Assembly (NCBI GenBank): GCA_018398765.1
Contig: JAHBMJ010004007.1
Coordinates: 1 to 55,411, forward strand
Reading direction: 5' to 3'
DNA length: 55,411 bases
From: Chromera velia
Lineage: Eukaryota; Sar; Chromeraceae
The position numbers and the translations under genes are program-made. Positions 30,701 to 42,785 of the stretch are shown piece after piece. The first letter of the stretch is position 1. Every line of letters starts with the position of its first letter. The notes under the pieces are model-generated. The model was not told where the DNA came from. It made no database searches and saw only the letters and a list, made by a program, of their open reading frames with translations.

Positions 30701-33170
30701 CCTTCTGGACGGCTCATCCTGTCGCATCGCAGGTGCATCCGTCCTAATGACAGCCCCCACCTAGACCCTGTCTATGTCATTCCATTGCCGTCGAACTCCC
30801 CTTCCAAGCGCCCGGACACATCCGTTGGGTCTCCTCACCAGGCGCAAAAGCAGCAACCGCAGGAGTCTTCAGACATACAGTGTCCGTCTGACCAGCTGCC
30901 CTCTCCCAAGTTTGATATCACTAATTTTGACAAAGATGAGCTTATTCTTTGGCGGGTTGAGAACACAGGCCGCTGCTTCCTTGGTAGCGTCCGTGCTGTC
31001 GACCCTGAAGGTGTGGGACGGGTTGAGGTTCAGGCATGGGAATCAAACGGCAAGCAGCCTCTTGCAAGCCGACGCATGCAGCCTGCATGGTGCCCTCTCA
31101 GGAGCCGCCCCAAACTTTTGTACGGTGCGTAAAAACCTTCTGGATGTGGGCCCGAGCTTTGCTTTCTGGTCCCAGAAGAGGTTGTTAAGCGAAACATTGT
31201 CCTCTCTGCCGAGGAGACTCTCTCCTCCCACCTCTGTAACACTTACTGAAGTGTTCTCCTTGCCAGCCTAGAAATAGTGTTCCCCACCGATCGGTTGTCT
31301 TTCGATTCCCTTGCCTCCTCAGCAGCCGCGGCTGCCATCTTCCCTCCTCTCCCCCACCCGACTCCAGTTACAGGTACGTCTGTTATGTATTTGTGGAACG
31401 AGGACACTGAGGTGGGGCCCAGTATGTTCTAAGCTACCATAACTCACATTCCTCTCCCACACCGGGGGCTCCTAGGGGGCTCACAGTAGAACAGCTCAAC
31501 GGGCAAGCCAACTGCCGTGCCACAGAGTTACAGTCACTTGCCGACAATGATGCATACAAGCGAGTCCCGATCGCAGAAATAGATGCCGAGCACCGCCGCT
31601 CTGGTGTGCCCACCCATTTTGTTGACACCAAGAAGCGTGTCGAGGAAGGTTCTTAGACGTACAAGTCTCGAGTCGTTACTGATGGCACTCCTTTCTTCGA
31701 CCGCCGTGAAGGAGTCATAACGTCCTGCACTATCGCTTCCCAGTCTGCTATGCACATTGCCCTTGCCATGGCCTTTGCTCACTCCGACTTTAACCCCCGT
31801 AAAATCATTGTGGCCGATGTGAAAACAGCGTACCTCACGGCTCTCTGTTCCGATTCCCTTTATGTTCATCCCCCGAAAGATCACCCAGACCATGGGAAGT
31901 TCTTGTGGTTCCTCAACCGCGCACTTTACAAGCTCCGCGACTTTGGAAATTTGTGAGACCGTTCTCGCAACAAGACGCTCGCAACAGTAGGGTGGGTGCC
32001 TTCCTCTGTTCGAGGAATATGATAGAAATGGACGGGTAAGCCTGAGGCCCCCGGCCACTTCCCGCCTCCTTGGTATCCTTCCCACGTTTGTTGATGACTT
32101 TGCAATCCTGCCCATTGGTCGGTTTGCAGTTCAGCTAACACACGAGATTACAGCCAAAGGAGGTTACCAGATGAAGATCACCAAACCCAAGAACGGAACC
32201 CTCCGCTGGGCAGGGATGGATTTCAATGTATCATGGGACTCCGTGCACATCCGGGCCACCAAACCGAGTACCTCCTGTCTCTCCCCCTCCCTGAGGGTAC
32301 TATGGAGGATTCTGCAGATTCTTCTGCTTCCGTTCCCTCTTCCATCTCCACTCCCCCTTCTGATTTGTTCCCTCTCCCCCCATCGTCTCGCGAGCTTCCC
32401 TTCGAACCGTCCCGTCTCTTAACAGCCCACTGGCAGGAAGGAAAAGCCTTTCGTGAAAGGTTGGGGTGTCTTTCATGGGTTACATGAAACACTCGCCCCG
32501 ACTTGTCACAAGGGTGCAATCAACTAAGCCGTCATTCCTCCGCTCCTGCTCACGCCGATGCTGATTATCTCCTCTCCCTTCTCCGTTATGCCCAACGCAC
32601 CACCACCTCCCGCATCCTCCGTATCTCTTACTCTGATGTCCTTTCCACATCATCCCCCCTCTCCACTAAGTTATGGAGCGATGCCGCATTAGGATCTGCC
32701 AGAAACACGTATCCACACTCTGGGTGGCTCTTCATTTTGAAGTCTGCCGTCCTGCACTGGCGGGCATTTTCCCAAAAGTGAGTCGCCCGGTCTTCCACCC
32801 GAGCTGAACTCTACGCTGCTTATGACTTCGTTGATTTCTTAGAGTGCCTCTTGCCTGTTTTGAGGTGCGTCTGGAAAGCGGGAGTCACGGCTGAAGTGGG
32901 GGTAGACTTCAATAACTTACTGAAACTAGTTTCCAGTGAGACGCCCCGTCCGACCGAGCGTGCTCTCCAATCCGTCATAGAGTCACTTCAGCTCTGAATC
33001 ATCGAAAAATCGCCCTGCACACTCGTCCTGCACACCTTTTCCCTCCGTGATACACTGGATGAAGCTTCCATGCACCTTTCGTTCGTCCCTTCCCATTCCA
33101 ACGTGGCTGACCCCTTGACAAAGCCAATCTCTATTAAGCTTTTACTCCATTTTTTCACTTCTCACTCCTC
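27772..33170 (+). pseudogene. Copia gag-pol reading frame with stops
   Basis: Gag occupies about 27772-29000, ending with the knuckle YCSDCDHWGHKTSNC (about 28762-28806). Protease motif LLDLGASGTT is at about 29102-29131. The pre-integrase HHKWLGH is near 29837. Integrase shows CDLV near 30062, TDHGPEF near 30228 and GKTERFHR near 30328 (the D, D, E triad). A frame change near 30355 leads into its C-terminal part to 31132. RT shows ADVKTAYLTALCSDSLYV near 31814 and FVDDFAI near 32087; RNase H shows WSDAALGS and STRAELYAAYD (32670-32830), and the end has NVADPLTKPIS. Stops (mostly TAG) occur in gag, after protease, in integrase and before RT. No initiating ATG is clear. Confidence 0.85.
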
Positions 33171-33231
33171 TCCTTCTGTCACGTCGACCCCCTCTCCGAT
33201 TGTCCTGTAAAAAAAAAAAAAAAGGAATGCA

Positions 33232-33550
33232 TGTAATCAGCCACTTATAGAGAGGAGGCGGGCATGCATTAGTCGGCCCGACTTGGCCAGTCCCGTGCTG
33301 CTGCGTTGCCTATCGATGCGGCGGGGCTTGAAACATTACAGAGAAAATGCATGCGTTAATCTATGTTGTGAAGTTGCTTAATGAAACACTCAGGGTGATT
33401 CAATGGAACAACTCTCGATCGATGAGCGATCGATGAGAGCCTAGGATGAGAGCAGAAGCCAAACAAACATCTGGCATTATTATTCCTGTATAGAGTACCG
33501 TGTAAGTAACTAGACTGATGTCCTTGACTGGACCATTCTAGTTCTCTTCA
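33232..33550 (+). repeat. Right LTR of the copia element
   Basis: 319 bp, TG...CA ends. It is preceded by a poly-A/purine tract (33208-33225) that fits a polypurine primer. It contains a small GATCGATGAGC duplication absent from the left copy. Confidence 0.85.
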
Positions 33551-34338
33551 CGTTCAGAAATAAAGACCCTAAAAGTTAAGAAATATCTTTTTTGAGTATA
33601 TAAAATGCAAAATGGAGTACACAGCGATGCACCGATGTTTCTGATCACATAGATGGAGTCAATGTAGATGCTGATGCAGATGAACGTCCACAATACTTTG
33701 TGAGCGGGTTTAGGGTCGAGTAACTTTAAAATAAGCACCCCTTGCTTACTCGACTCCTGCTGGGGCGCGCACTCAGTCTATGACCCAGACTCACATCCTT
33801 CTTTTCCAGCTGAAATTCACTTTCCTCCCTTCTTTCCCTCTGACTGGTCCTAGACTTTCTTTCAAGGAACTAGTCAAGGAATTCTTCTTCTGTGGACTGT
33901 CTTACGCGCCAAGACATTAGTTACAAACAGGTAAGACAAGCGAAAACATTTTTATGTAGCTGCACTTTTGTGATAGTGTGTGCCCATCTACAAGGGATTC
34001 TTACGGATCTCTTCAGAATCTTCAATTCAGGCACTGCACCTTAAGCAAAGACAGAACACCAAAAGGACACTGCTCTCCGATTCAAACTCGACACTGCCAC
34101 TTCTGTTTTGCTTGACCTTGATTCTAGAATATTCTAGAAATATCTAGAAATATCTCAGAAATACACATGTTAGAGATATTTTGTATTGTGAATTTAAAGA
34201 AATGTTATAGAGAGTTTCTGTAACGTATATGCAATCTAAGAAATCTAAACTACATTTCTATTTTTTTTACAAATCTGCATTGATTTTTTATCCCATAAAA
34301 CCAATTCAACTTCCCCCATACAGAAATTTATAGTATTA
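33551..34338. other. Spacer without recognisable gene
   Basis: Mixed to AT-rich DNA with only short ORFs. TCTAGAAATATC words repeat near 34125-34165. Confidence 0.35.
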
Positions 34339-34820
34339 TGGACGGCACAGCCAAAAAGGAATAACTTAAAGAATAGAGTCTAAAAAAAGTGCACCTTCGG
34401 TTCGCATCCTGAGCTAGGAGAGAGTGATGGTTACAGAAAGAGTATTACATGTAGAGAGAGCAAGTGCATGCGAGCGAAGCAAGCATGTATGTAACAGATG
34501 CGTATGGCCAGTCCTGAAGTCGTGCACGCACATGTTGCGCGTTAAGCAGAATTAGATCGGACCATGCAATACAGAGCACGATACAGAGCATGCATTTCTG
34601 AGGCTGATAAATACAGACAAAGCGTATGCAAATTGTATGTTGTATATCCTGTATGGAAGAGAAGGATTGCAAAGAAACTCAATGAGGCTTGATTGACCTG
34701 TTGTTCCATCTGAAGGTTTCAGACCTTTCGGTGAGTGGATCTTGTCGACAGAGGCTTGGAAAAACCTCGAATTTCAAAGTTGTGGGTTCGCCCTTATCAT
34801 CACTTCGTATACGCTAGCCA
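34339..34820 (+). repeat. Left LTR of the LARD-like element
   Basis: Starts TGGACGGCACAGCC and ends GTATACGCTAGCCA. Direct repeat of 37545-38017. Confidence 0.75.
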
Positions 34821-37544
34821 CAAACAAGAGTCGCAGAAGTAACAGAAGAAACGAAGGAGTGCCTCAGGAAGCAGAAGGAGGAAAGAACCGGAACGAAGGA
34901 AGAGAAAACAGAAGAGAAGCCTCGATGGCAAAGTGCCTCTCGGTTGGAAGGGGGACATCCAATCCGAGAGAGAGTGACTTTCTGAGCGGGACTCTCGGTT
35001 AGCATTCGAGCCTGCCGGAAGGAGTCACCGTGCTCACCGCTAGGCCGACAGGCATCCCCACGTTTAGAAGACCAACCGACCGAGAACTTCCGACACAAGC
35101 AGAAAGGCGAAGGAGGAAAGGAAGGCAACAAAGAAGAAATCCGAGCGTCGAGCCGATCCGTAGAGAGCTTGAGAGAGAAAGAATCTCTGTGTGTGGTTTG
35201 CCGCATGCAGGGGAGAGGTTGAGACAATGTCTGGCTGTGCAGGGATGCAAAACCCCCTCCACTGCCCAAGAGAAGAGAAACTGTTACAGAGTAGAGGCGC
35301 ATCGGTCCTAAGGCAGAGAGTTGCCCCAGAAGAGTTCGGTGGAGAGAGAAAGGCGTGGAGAAACAAAACACTTTGAGCAGTGCTGCGGGAAATCCGCAAT
35401 ACTCTTCGGGGCGCTGCTGGCAGAAAAAGAGACTCAGGGAAGAGCGAGACACCCAATGAGAGAGCGGCTGAAGAAACACAGTCATGAGAAGAGAAAGAGA
35501 CCTCCCGAAAGTGGCCTCGGGCGACTGCATCGTCTCGCATCGAGGGGGTTGAGCGGTGTACGCATTCAAGGGAGCCCCTCGCAAGTGCTGTGAAGCTTTC
35601 ATAGGTCCGATTGATCAGTAAGGAAGGGTACAGTCCAGACAGGGTGTTTGCATAGAATGTGAAGCGTGCAGACAGGGTGGCTGTTCAGCGAAAGAAACGA
35701 AAGAAAGCCACTCCAGTATCTTCTAACTTCAATTTTAGTCCCTTCTTTCCCTCTGTGTGTCCACGTGATTTGTTCTTTCGTCGTGCTGCAACATTGGGAG
35801 AATAGAAATTGCAGGTGTTGGATGACTAAGGGCATTGGGCCAAGCTTGCTTTGCATTGTGTGGGGGAAGACATGAAGAGAACGAATGAGAATGAAAAGAG
35901 AGAACGAGTACAAATAGAAAAGAAGGTAAGAGGAATAAAAGAGCGTTGCTCCACTGTTTTGACTTTCTGATTTCTTCCCGCCTTTGAAGAATTCGAATTC
36001 ACGTGCATTGATAGTGTTTCTGAATCATTTCTGCACTGGCGTCGCTAGCCAGGCGATCGCAAGTGTTGGGAGGGCTACAGACGTTCAAACCAAGCTTACT
36101 TTGAGATATGAACTTGTGAGAGTGAACTCAAAGGAAGGGAGTGAATCTGAAAGAAGGAATGAAAGGTGGACATCTACAAGAAGAGGAAAAAGGAAGAGGA
36201 AGAAAGAAACCAAAAAAAGAAAAAAAACAGGAAGAAAGGGACAGACCAGTTCAACTTGAAGAGAAAAGAAGAAAACAAACAAAGATCAAGCAAAGACAGA
36301 GAATGAAAAGAAAAGAAGAAAGCAGAGAAGGATAGGGAAAGTCAGGACGCAAACGGACAGGCAACCACAGAAACAGATTCTGAAAGAGAAAGACAGAAAA
36401 GAGAAGAAAAGCAAGACAAGTCGCTATCGGGGATGAAGGACAGGCAGCGTCTGCAAGGGAACAGATAAAAAAAGATCTGGAGGTCCAATACAGAGTAGTT
36501 TCAGAATGACTGAGCAAGGTGGAGAGATGGAAAGAGAAGAAAAGAAAGAGAAGGAATGGAGTTTTCGATGAAACAGTCCGTGATCGAAACCGTTCAAAAA
36601 GAGAAAAAAGTGGTGCATGTAATAGGAGCATGTGCTGAGAGAGCTGGAAAGGAAAGATAGATGCCAGCGATGAAAGGTTTTGAAGAAGCAGAAGGATATG
36701 CCTTCAAGCGATCAGAACATTCTGGTAGAAAACTGAAAGGAAATAAAAAGAAGCAGAAAAGGAAAAAAAAGAGAGAAAAACGAAAAGGAAGAGAAAGATG
36801 AAACTTCAGCATGACTACAAACAAGGTCCAGAGTTCAAAAAAAAAGAGGACGTGTGTGCAACAGGGCAACCACTCACGATTTGCCAAACTGACAGAGAGC
36901 CAGAGGAATAGAGGAGACAAATAAAAAAAAAGGATTACGAAGGAAGAAGGGAGACAGAAAAAAGGTCTCTCCTGAAAGAGGATCGATCCAAGCCAGCAAA
37001 GAAGGAGAAAAAACGAAGGAACCAAGGAAAGGAATCTGCAGTTGAAAGGAAGAGCGCGTAAAAGAAAGCAGAATCAAGGAATCAAGTGCAAAGGAAAGAG
37101 CTGGACAGTACTTGAAGGAAATGTATGTATTTGGTCTTGCAGTTGATATGTGTATTCGTTTCTTATCTCCCACTCCTACCTCTAAACTTTTCTAACCTGG
37201 CAGTGCCCATTCTGCCCGTCTGACATCTCAAAAAAAGATTCATGAAAATTGAATGCACGTTACACGTATGTCTGTAATGTGGCCTCTGAAGCAGTTGCCC
37301 TAACTGCATCAGAGGAGGGGACCACAGTGCTTCCGTTGTGATAAATGAATGAGGGAACTGTTTGATAGGGAATTAGGAAAGAAATCCTTGCATTTGTGTT
37401 CATGCTCATAGCAAGACAGGAAGACAGAAAGAAATAAGGCCATTGAAAGAAAACCTCAACGATTTCAAAGAAGAAAACAGAAAAAAAATGAGGCATTCAT
37501 CAATTTGTTTGGGACGAACGAAGTTATGCGGGGAGTGGTTGTTA

Positions 37545-38017
37545 TGGACGGCACAGCCAAGAAGAAATAAGAATAGAGTCTAAAAGAAGTACACCTTCGG
37601 TTCGCGTCCTGACGAGAGAGTGATAGTTACAGAAAGAGCATTACATGCAGAGAAAGCAAGTGCATGTGAGCGAAGCAAGCATGCATGTGACAGATATGTA
37701 TAGCCAGTCCTAAAGTTGCGCACGCACATGTCGTGCGTTAAGTAGAATTAGATCGGAACATGCAATACAGAGCGCGATATAGAGCATACATTTCTGAGGC
37801 TGACAAATACAGACAAAGCGCATGCAAATTATATGTTTTACATTCCTGTATGGAAGAGAAGGATTGCAAAGAGACTTAATGAGGCTTGATTAACCTGTTG
37901 TTCCATCTGAAGGTTTCAGACCTTTCGGTGAGTGGATCTTGTCGATAGAGGCTGAGAAGAACCTCGAACTTCAAATTTGTGGGTTCACTCTTATCATCAC
38001 TTCGTATACGCTAGCGA
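37545..38017 (+). repeat. Right LTR of the LARD-like element
   Basis: Direct repeat of 34339-34820. The terminal CA reads GA in this copy. A G-rich GCGGGGAGTGG lies just before it and could act as polypurine tract. Confidence 0.75.
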
Positions 38018-38130
38018 CTGCTCTCTTGTTGGTTTGTAAGACCAGGGCGGATCCTTAACATATAGATTAAGTTAGTCCAGCTAGGGTTACTAATTTTTCT
38101 GGTGGCCACTATTTAGGCAACACCATTATG

Positions 38131-38232
38131 GGGATGCGGCATGCATAACGAAAACTGATGATTGAGGGTTTTGTTATGCATGCATAACGAAAACGATTGA
38201 TTGAGGTTTTTGTTATGCATGCCGCGTCCCCG
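38131..38232. repeat. Three-part palindrome with ATGCATAACGAAAAC words
   Basis: The left word (38131-38155) and right word (38206-38232) are inverted copies. Between them a third palindrome (38168-38194) is built from the same GTTATGCAT / ATGCATAAC halves, so the block can fold into one long or two short hairpins. Confidence 0.6.
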
Positions 38233-38622
38233 TGTATGAGGGGCGGATCTAGCCTAGTCTGTCAAAAGGTTCCGGTTCGTCCCGTCTGTACGAAAACTAA
38301 CGAAAACCCCGATCATGGTCGCACATAGCCGGCCATGAAGGGTCATGGCCGTAGCAACCCTAGGCCATGGGCACCCTGTCAAACGACACTGCGTAAGACA
38401 TCGCAAGACATCGATCTGCGAGACGGCACACGCGGCGGCATGTGCTTGATTTTGAGAAATTTCGAGGTGATCGATCGGCAGGTAAGAATCTTCAGAGCCG
38501 TACCGCTGTTACTCAGCAGGCAAGGACCATTCCCGTCATGTCCTGCAAGCCAATTGGCTCTGGTCCGGGCATGAAACACAGTTAAGCATGCACTGTTTAC
38601 TCACTGGGGCCCGGCCCTCGTG

Positions 38623-40449
38623 ATGATGAGTTTCTTCTTCCTCCGTCTACGCGGGTATGTGGTCTGCGACCTCTGTTTCTCCCGTCTAGCTGCCTTCCTG
38701 TTTACCCCTGTGCCTAGTGACCCCTCTGTCTCTGCAAGAAGGTTCGAAGACCGGCGGGATGAATTCTTGAACTGGATGAGGCAACGGGGCGCGGATCTTG
38801 GGTCCGTGGACGGAGACGGCTTTGCACACGAAGTGAGAGAGACGGGATCCTTTGGGAGTTGCGTTTTTGCAAAGAGGCAGGTAGACAGAGGCCAAATTCT
38901 CGTCTCAGTTCCTAAAAGTGCGTGTATATCTTCAGTTGAGGGGAGGCGTCTCTGGATTGAAGGGGCGGGGAAGGAAGACAGAAGGAAGAAGTTCATCAAT
39001 CCGTCTCTGACGGCACTTGCGTCTCTACACCTGGCAGTGGAGGCACTGAGAGGGACTACCTCTGCCTGGTACCCCTACCTTTGCATGCTGCCCTCCGTCA
39101 GTGATCCCCAAGGCTCCTGTCTGCCCCTCCTTTGGGAAAGGGACAACACACATCCCTGCCTTGTGAGGGGGTCGGCCTTCGAGAGAGACCTCGAAAGTCT
39201 CCGAGAGGAGACAGAGGAGGAGTTTGAGGAATTCAAGGGAAGTCTCTTCAAGTTCAATCACAATGCGGATCTAGAAGTCAAGAGCAAGATGTTCGTATGG
39301 GCGAAGGCAATGATCAGTTCTCGAGCGTACATCTTCCCCCCGGAGAGGGAGGGGAACGCGACAGGGGAGTCTGAGGGGGAAGGGCAACACGAAGGTGCTG
39401 TATGCCTTCTAGTTCCCTTCGTCGACCTGTTCAGCCACAGCGATGACGTTGTGGATGCTGTGACGATGGGAGACGGGGTTGGTCTGTCTTCTCTTTTCAG
39501 CCTCATGAAACCTGTCTGCGTGTGGTTTTTTGTTTGTCCTCGTGGCTGAAACATTAATCAACGCACGATCGCTTTGGCGGTTGTGTGTACTTGTTCAATG
39601 TTCTTTTTACCTGTCTCCCAACAGACCCTTGTCTTGCATATGGCAGACTCTCCAGCTGTGTAACTGCGCCCTTCTGGTCTGCATTGAGGCTTCTTCCCTT
39701 TGCCTTAATTTTTGAAGAAAGCGTGGCTCGCAAAGGCATGCAGTCTATCATTGTCTCGCATGCCGGAAATGTGGGTGCAGGTTTTTGTTCCACGAGATCA
39801 TGTTGTCTTCACGGTAGACCGTCCGTACAGGCCAGGGGAACAGGTCAGATGGCAGAGAAGGGGAGGGGGGGGAAGAGTCTGCAGTGGTAGAGTGAAAGAA
39901 TAGCACTGTGAAGAGACAAGAAACACCCATTCATTCCTTTTTCCCGCTCTTTCTCCCCGACCTTCCTTCCGTCCGTTCTTACTCCATTCCTTCCATCCTT
40001 TCTTCCCTCCTGCCTCCATTCCTTGCTTCCGTGGATCCTTCCTTCATTCCCTGCTCTTTCTGTTCCTGCATCCCTTCTTCTCTTGCGCTCCTCCATCCTT
40101 CCGCACTTCTGCTGAAGTCGGTTTACACATTTCTCGTTCCTTCCTCCAGACCCTTCCTTCCCCACCCTACCCTTGCCATCCGGTCGTTACTTGTCTGCCC
40201 TCTCTTACCTCGAGTTTCTCTCTCACTCGAGCCTCCTTGTCTCTTGCCGTCTCCCCCAGGATGTGTTTCTTGTGGCGCTATACTCTCCCCTGAAATGGGT
40301 TGTACGCTTTTGTTTACGTTGCACTTGGTTTGTGTGGCTAGCCTTTTTTCCCAATCCTCAAATCCATCAGTGACTGTTTGTATGGGTGCGCCCGTGCGTC
40401 CGTGTGGGTGAGCGCGTGTGTGTGTGCGTCTGCGGCTGCGGCTCTCTCG

Positions 40450-40487
<38 letters not shown>

Positions 40488-41921
40488 GTATCTGTGCCTG
40501 TATATAATTGCATGAATGTGTGTGTGCGTACAGATCTTCTCGAGCTACGGAGAGTCTCTGACTTCCCATGACAAGGCTCTCTTGTTCGGGTTCGGGGACA
40601 AGAAGGGAGGGGGGGGGGAGGCGCTGTCGGACGGCACGGGTGAGTCTTCTGTTCTGTTGTTGCCTCCGTGCGAAAAGAGATTTCTTCCATTTAGAGTGGA
40701 CTTGCTGAGAGAGAAGTGTTGTTGGCTTTCTTATTCGTGAGGGAGAGAATGTGAAAAGTTTTCAAGATCATACAGACGGACCCTGTCGTGATTTTATGTT
40801 TTGCACTTCCTCGGACTCTGGTTCCTCTCCGATCTCTGCGTTTCCTCTTCTTGAAGCGATTTCTGCTTGATGCCTTGAGTGCGTTGTGCTCTCTTTAAAT
40901 TTCTTTTGGAATGCTGCTGCCTCCCGCTGTACGTGCAGGTCTTTTTTCCCGGAGGCACAGGACTGGGACGAAGGCAGAAGGGAGCGCAGAGTGCCCAAGC
41001 TCTCTGTCTGCACTTTTGCCGTCTCTCTCTTGTGAGGGTCGTGTGGTCGTTTCTTTCCGATGCCTGCTCGAGAAGGGAGTGGAGGGGTGCGCGCACGAAG
41101 CACTGGAAACCGAACAGAGAAGATACCGGGACACGAGAAGGAGGAGAAGAAGTGAGAGGCGGACTCAGGAGAAGTCTTTTTTTTCAGCCAACCTCCGTTT
41201 CTTGAGACTGGCCTCTTCAGTTCTGTTCTTAGCCCCCGCAGAAGAATCTGCACAGGCACAGAGGGAGTATGCGGCCAGAGAGGGAGATCAGGTGATTCGG
41301 GAGTTGGTCGAAGTTATCGAAGACTCGGAAGGCTTGACGATGTTGGGCTTTTTCGGGTCCTTCCTTCGTCTTCTGGAGGATGGCGGTAGTGACAAGACGG
41401 TAGACGAAGACAGGGAGGAAGGTAGAGAAAAACAAACGAGACGAAAGAGGCAAGATCTGGTAGACACAGTTGCAGAGGGAGAGAAGCTTGCAGTGTTTGC
41501 GTGTGGCCTGCTGTCTCTTGCCTTTTTGTTCTTATCGAGACAGCAGTCGGAGGCTCAGGAGGACGCTTTGGTATCCGAGTTCTCTGTGCAACCAGCCCCC
41601 AAAGCCCTGCTATCTCTGTCGTCTACAGAAGGAGCGCAGAGTCCCGGGGAAGAATCTATCAAGTCAGAAGACAGGACTGGAATTTCACTCCCGGTCACGC
41701 CACATCATTCGGAGAGTCCGGAAACCCTCCTCGGCCTCTTTGCGGAGTTTCAGCAGAGCCTGGAAGATTTACAGAGAAAGACAGGAAGGATGAGGCCTGG
41801 AGACCCTGTTGAAGAAGTTCTCCTCTCTCCCGCCCCCTCTCCAGAACAGATTCTCTTCCTCGTTCTGCAGACGCTCGAGAGGGCTGTGAAGGGGCGAGGG
41901 AAGGAAGGAAACACCTACTGA
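38623..41921 (+). CDS. SET-domain protein methyltransferase (RuBisCO-LSMT/SETD6-like), four exons
   Basis: Exons 38623-39477, 39781-39843, 40534-40639 and 40939-41921 join in phase (0, 0, 1) to 668 residues. Introns of 303, 690 and 299 bp end in TGCAG or TACAG. The N-terminal region has FLNWMRQRGADL and an ILVSVPKSACIS segment typical of the split SET fold. Next come SSRAYIF and LLVPFVDLFSH (about 265-272), where the family reads PxxDxxNH. Exon 2 ends YRPGEQ and exon 3 begins IFSSYGE then LLFGFG, the GEQxxxxYG and YGF blocks that close the SAM and lysine channels. Exon 4 fits the helical substrate-binding domain (ANLRFLRLAS). Such enzymes methylate lysines of non-histone targets. The first ~25 residues are hydrophobic and may be a targeting signal or an artefact of start choice. 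Exon 4 might contain a further intron. Confidence 0.8.
40394..40502 (+). repeat. TG microsatellite in intron 2 of the SET gene
   Basis: Interrupted (TG)n tract with GCG variants just upstream of the exon 3 acceptor. Confidence 0.9.
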
Positions 41922-42480
41922 GAATGGCAAAGGGATTCGAAAGGGAGAACGGGGAAGACGGGGAACGTCCTTCTTTGATTCCACGGAGTCGCTGTAGCTC
42001 CTGGAAAATGATGTACGGATCGTTCATACATTCAGCCTCTGAAGAAACTGGATGCATGGCGCCGCGGCTGGCTGGTAGAGAGAAAAGACGTGCAGGCAAA
42101 CAGACCCCCTCATGGTACGTCTGATCATGATTGATCTGCTGACGGACTCACTTGTGAACTGGCTGTGTAACAGACAAGCGGGGAAACAGGGAGCACTTGA
42201 TCTCTGTCTGGCTCCGTACGTTCTTAGCTCTCCTCAACTGCATTGGTCTTTCTTTTCACACATTCTTCACACTCCGCTTCTGCATGTGCCTAATTGATCT
42301 TGGGGGTGTATCGCTTTTCTGCAAACAGCCGGTAAACCAGTTGTGGCGTGCTACTGTGGCGGGATTTGTCACGCCTTACTCGTCCTCGCTAGCTTGCGGA
42401 TTTCAAACGAGTCCTTTGTATTCGATGTTCTGCATTCTTGTTTGTGCTTGCATGCAGGTCGAATCTTTCGGGTCCCACAC
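41922..42480. other. Spacer downstream of the SET gene
   Basis: Would contain the 3' UTR of the SET gene. Other ORFs here have no motif. Confidence 0.35.
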
Positions 42481-42484
42481 TCAT

Positions 42485-42785
42485 CGATCAGGGGCCGCAA
42501 AGGATCTGATCGGTAGGATGGGATCAGGATGGGGGGGTCTGATCGGCAGGGTAGGTGGGTCTGATCAGTAGGGTGGGCGGGGGGTCTGATTGGCAGAGTA
42601 GAAGGGTCTGCAGAGGATCTGATCGGCACGGTAGGGAGGTTTTCGCCAGCAAAGTGAAGGGGTCTGCGGATCGAGGATCTGGACAGCTAGATATGTGAGC
42701 TAGAGGTTCTGCCAAAGATGTGAAAGGCCAAGGGGGGGGTCTGGAAAGGACCTGACAGGGGTCTTGCACGGGGTGGAGCACGATC
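42485..42785 (+). repeat. Degenerate G-rich minisatellite
   Basis: Units of roughly 20-30 bp built on GGGTCTGATCGGCAGGGTAG recur about ten times with much variation. Frequent GGG runs on the plus strand could form quadruplexes. Confidence 0.65.

Larger units (their letters stand above)
26158..33550 (+). mobile_element. Ty1/copia LTR retrotransposon, complete layout, decayed
   Basis: The left LTR begins at 26158 and ends at 27696 (interrupted by a hAT element); the right LTR is 33232-33550. Target duplication CATTC (26153-26157) versus CGTTC (33551-33555) matches in four of five bases. The interior runs gag with zinc knuckle, DxGA protease, integrase, RT and RNase H in the copia order (integrase before RT). 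At least six in-frame stops and several frameshifts make it non-autonomous now. Confidence 0.9.
34339..38017 (+). mobile_element. Large non-coding LTR element (LARD-like)
   Basis: Two ~475-bp direct repeats (34339-34820 and 37545-38017, roughly 90 percent identical) bracket 2.7 kb of DNA. On the plus strand the interior is strongly purine-rich (GAAAGAGAA-type) from about 35900 to 37100. No gag, protease, integrase, RT or RNase H motif is found in any frame. Long LTRs around a non-coding interior define LARD elements that depend on enzymes supplied elsewhere. No target duplication is evident, so ectopic recombination between copies is possible. Confidence 0.65.

Noticed and set aside
34814-35602. 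262-codon ORF on the minus strand in the LARD-like element
   Set aside because: Composition follows the purine strand bias (Ser/Phe/Leu on the complement), there are no motifs, and neighbouring frames are equally open.
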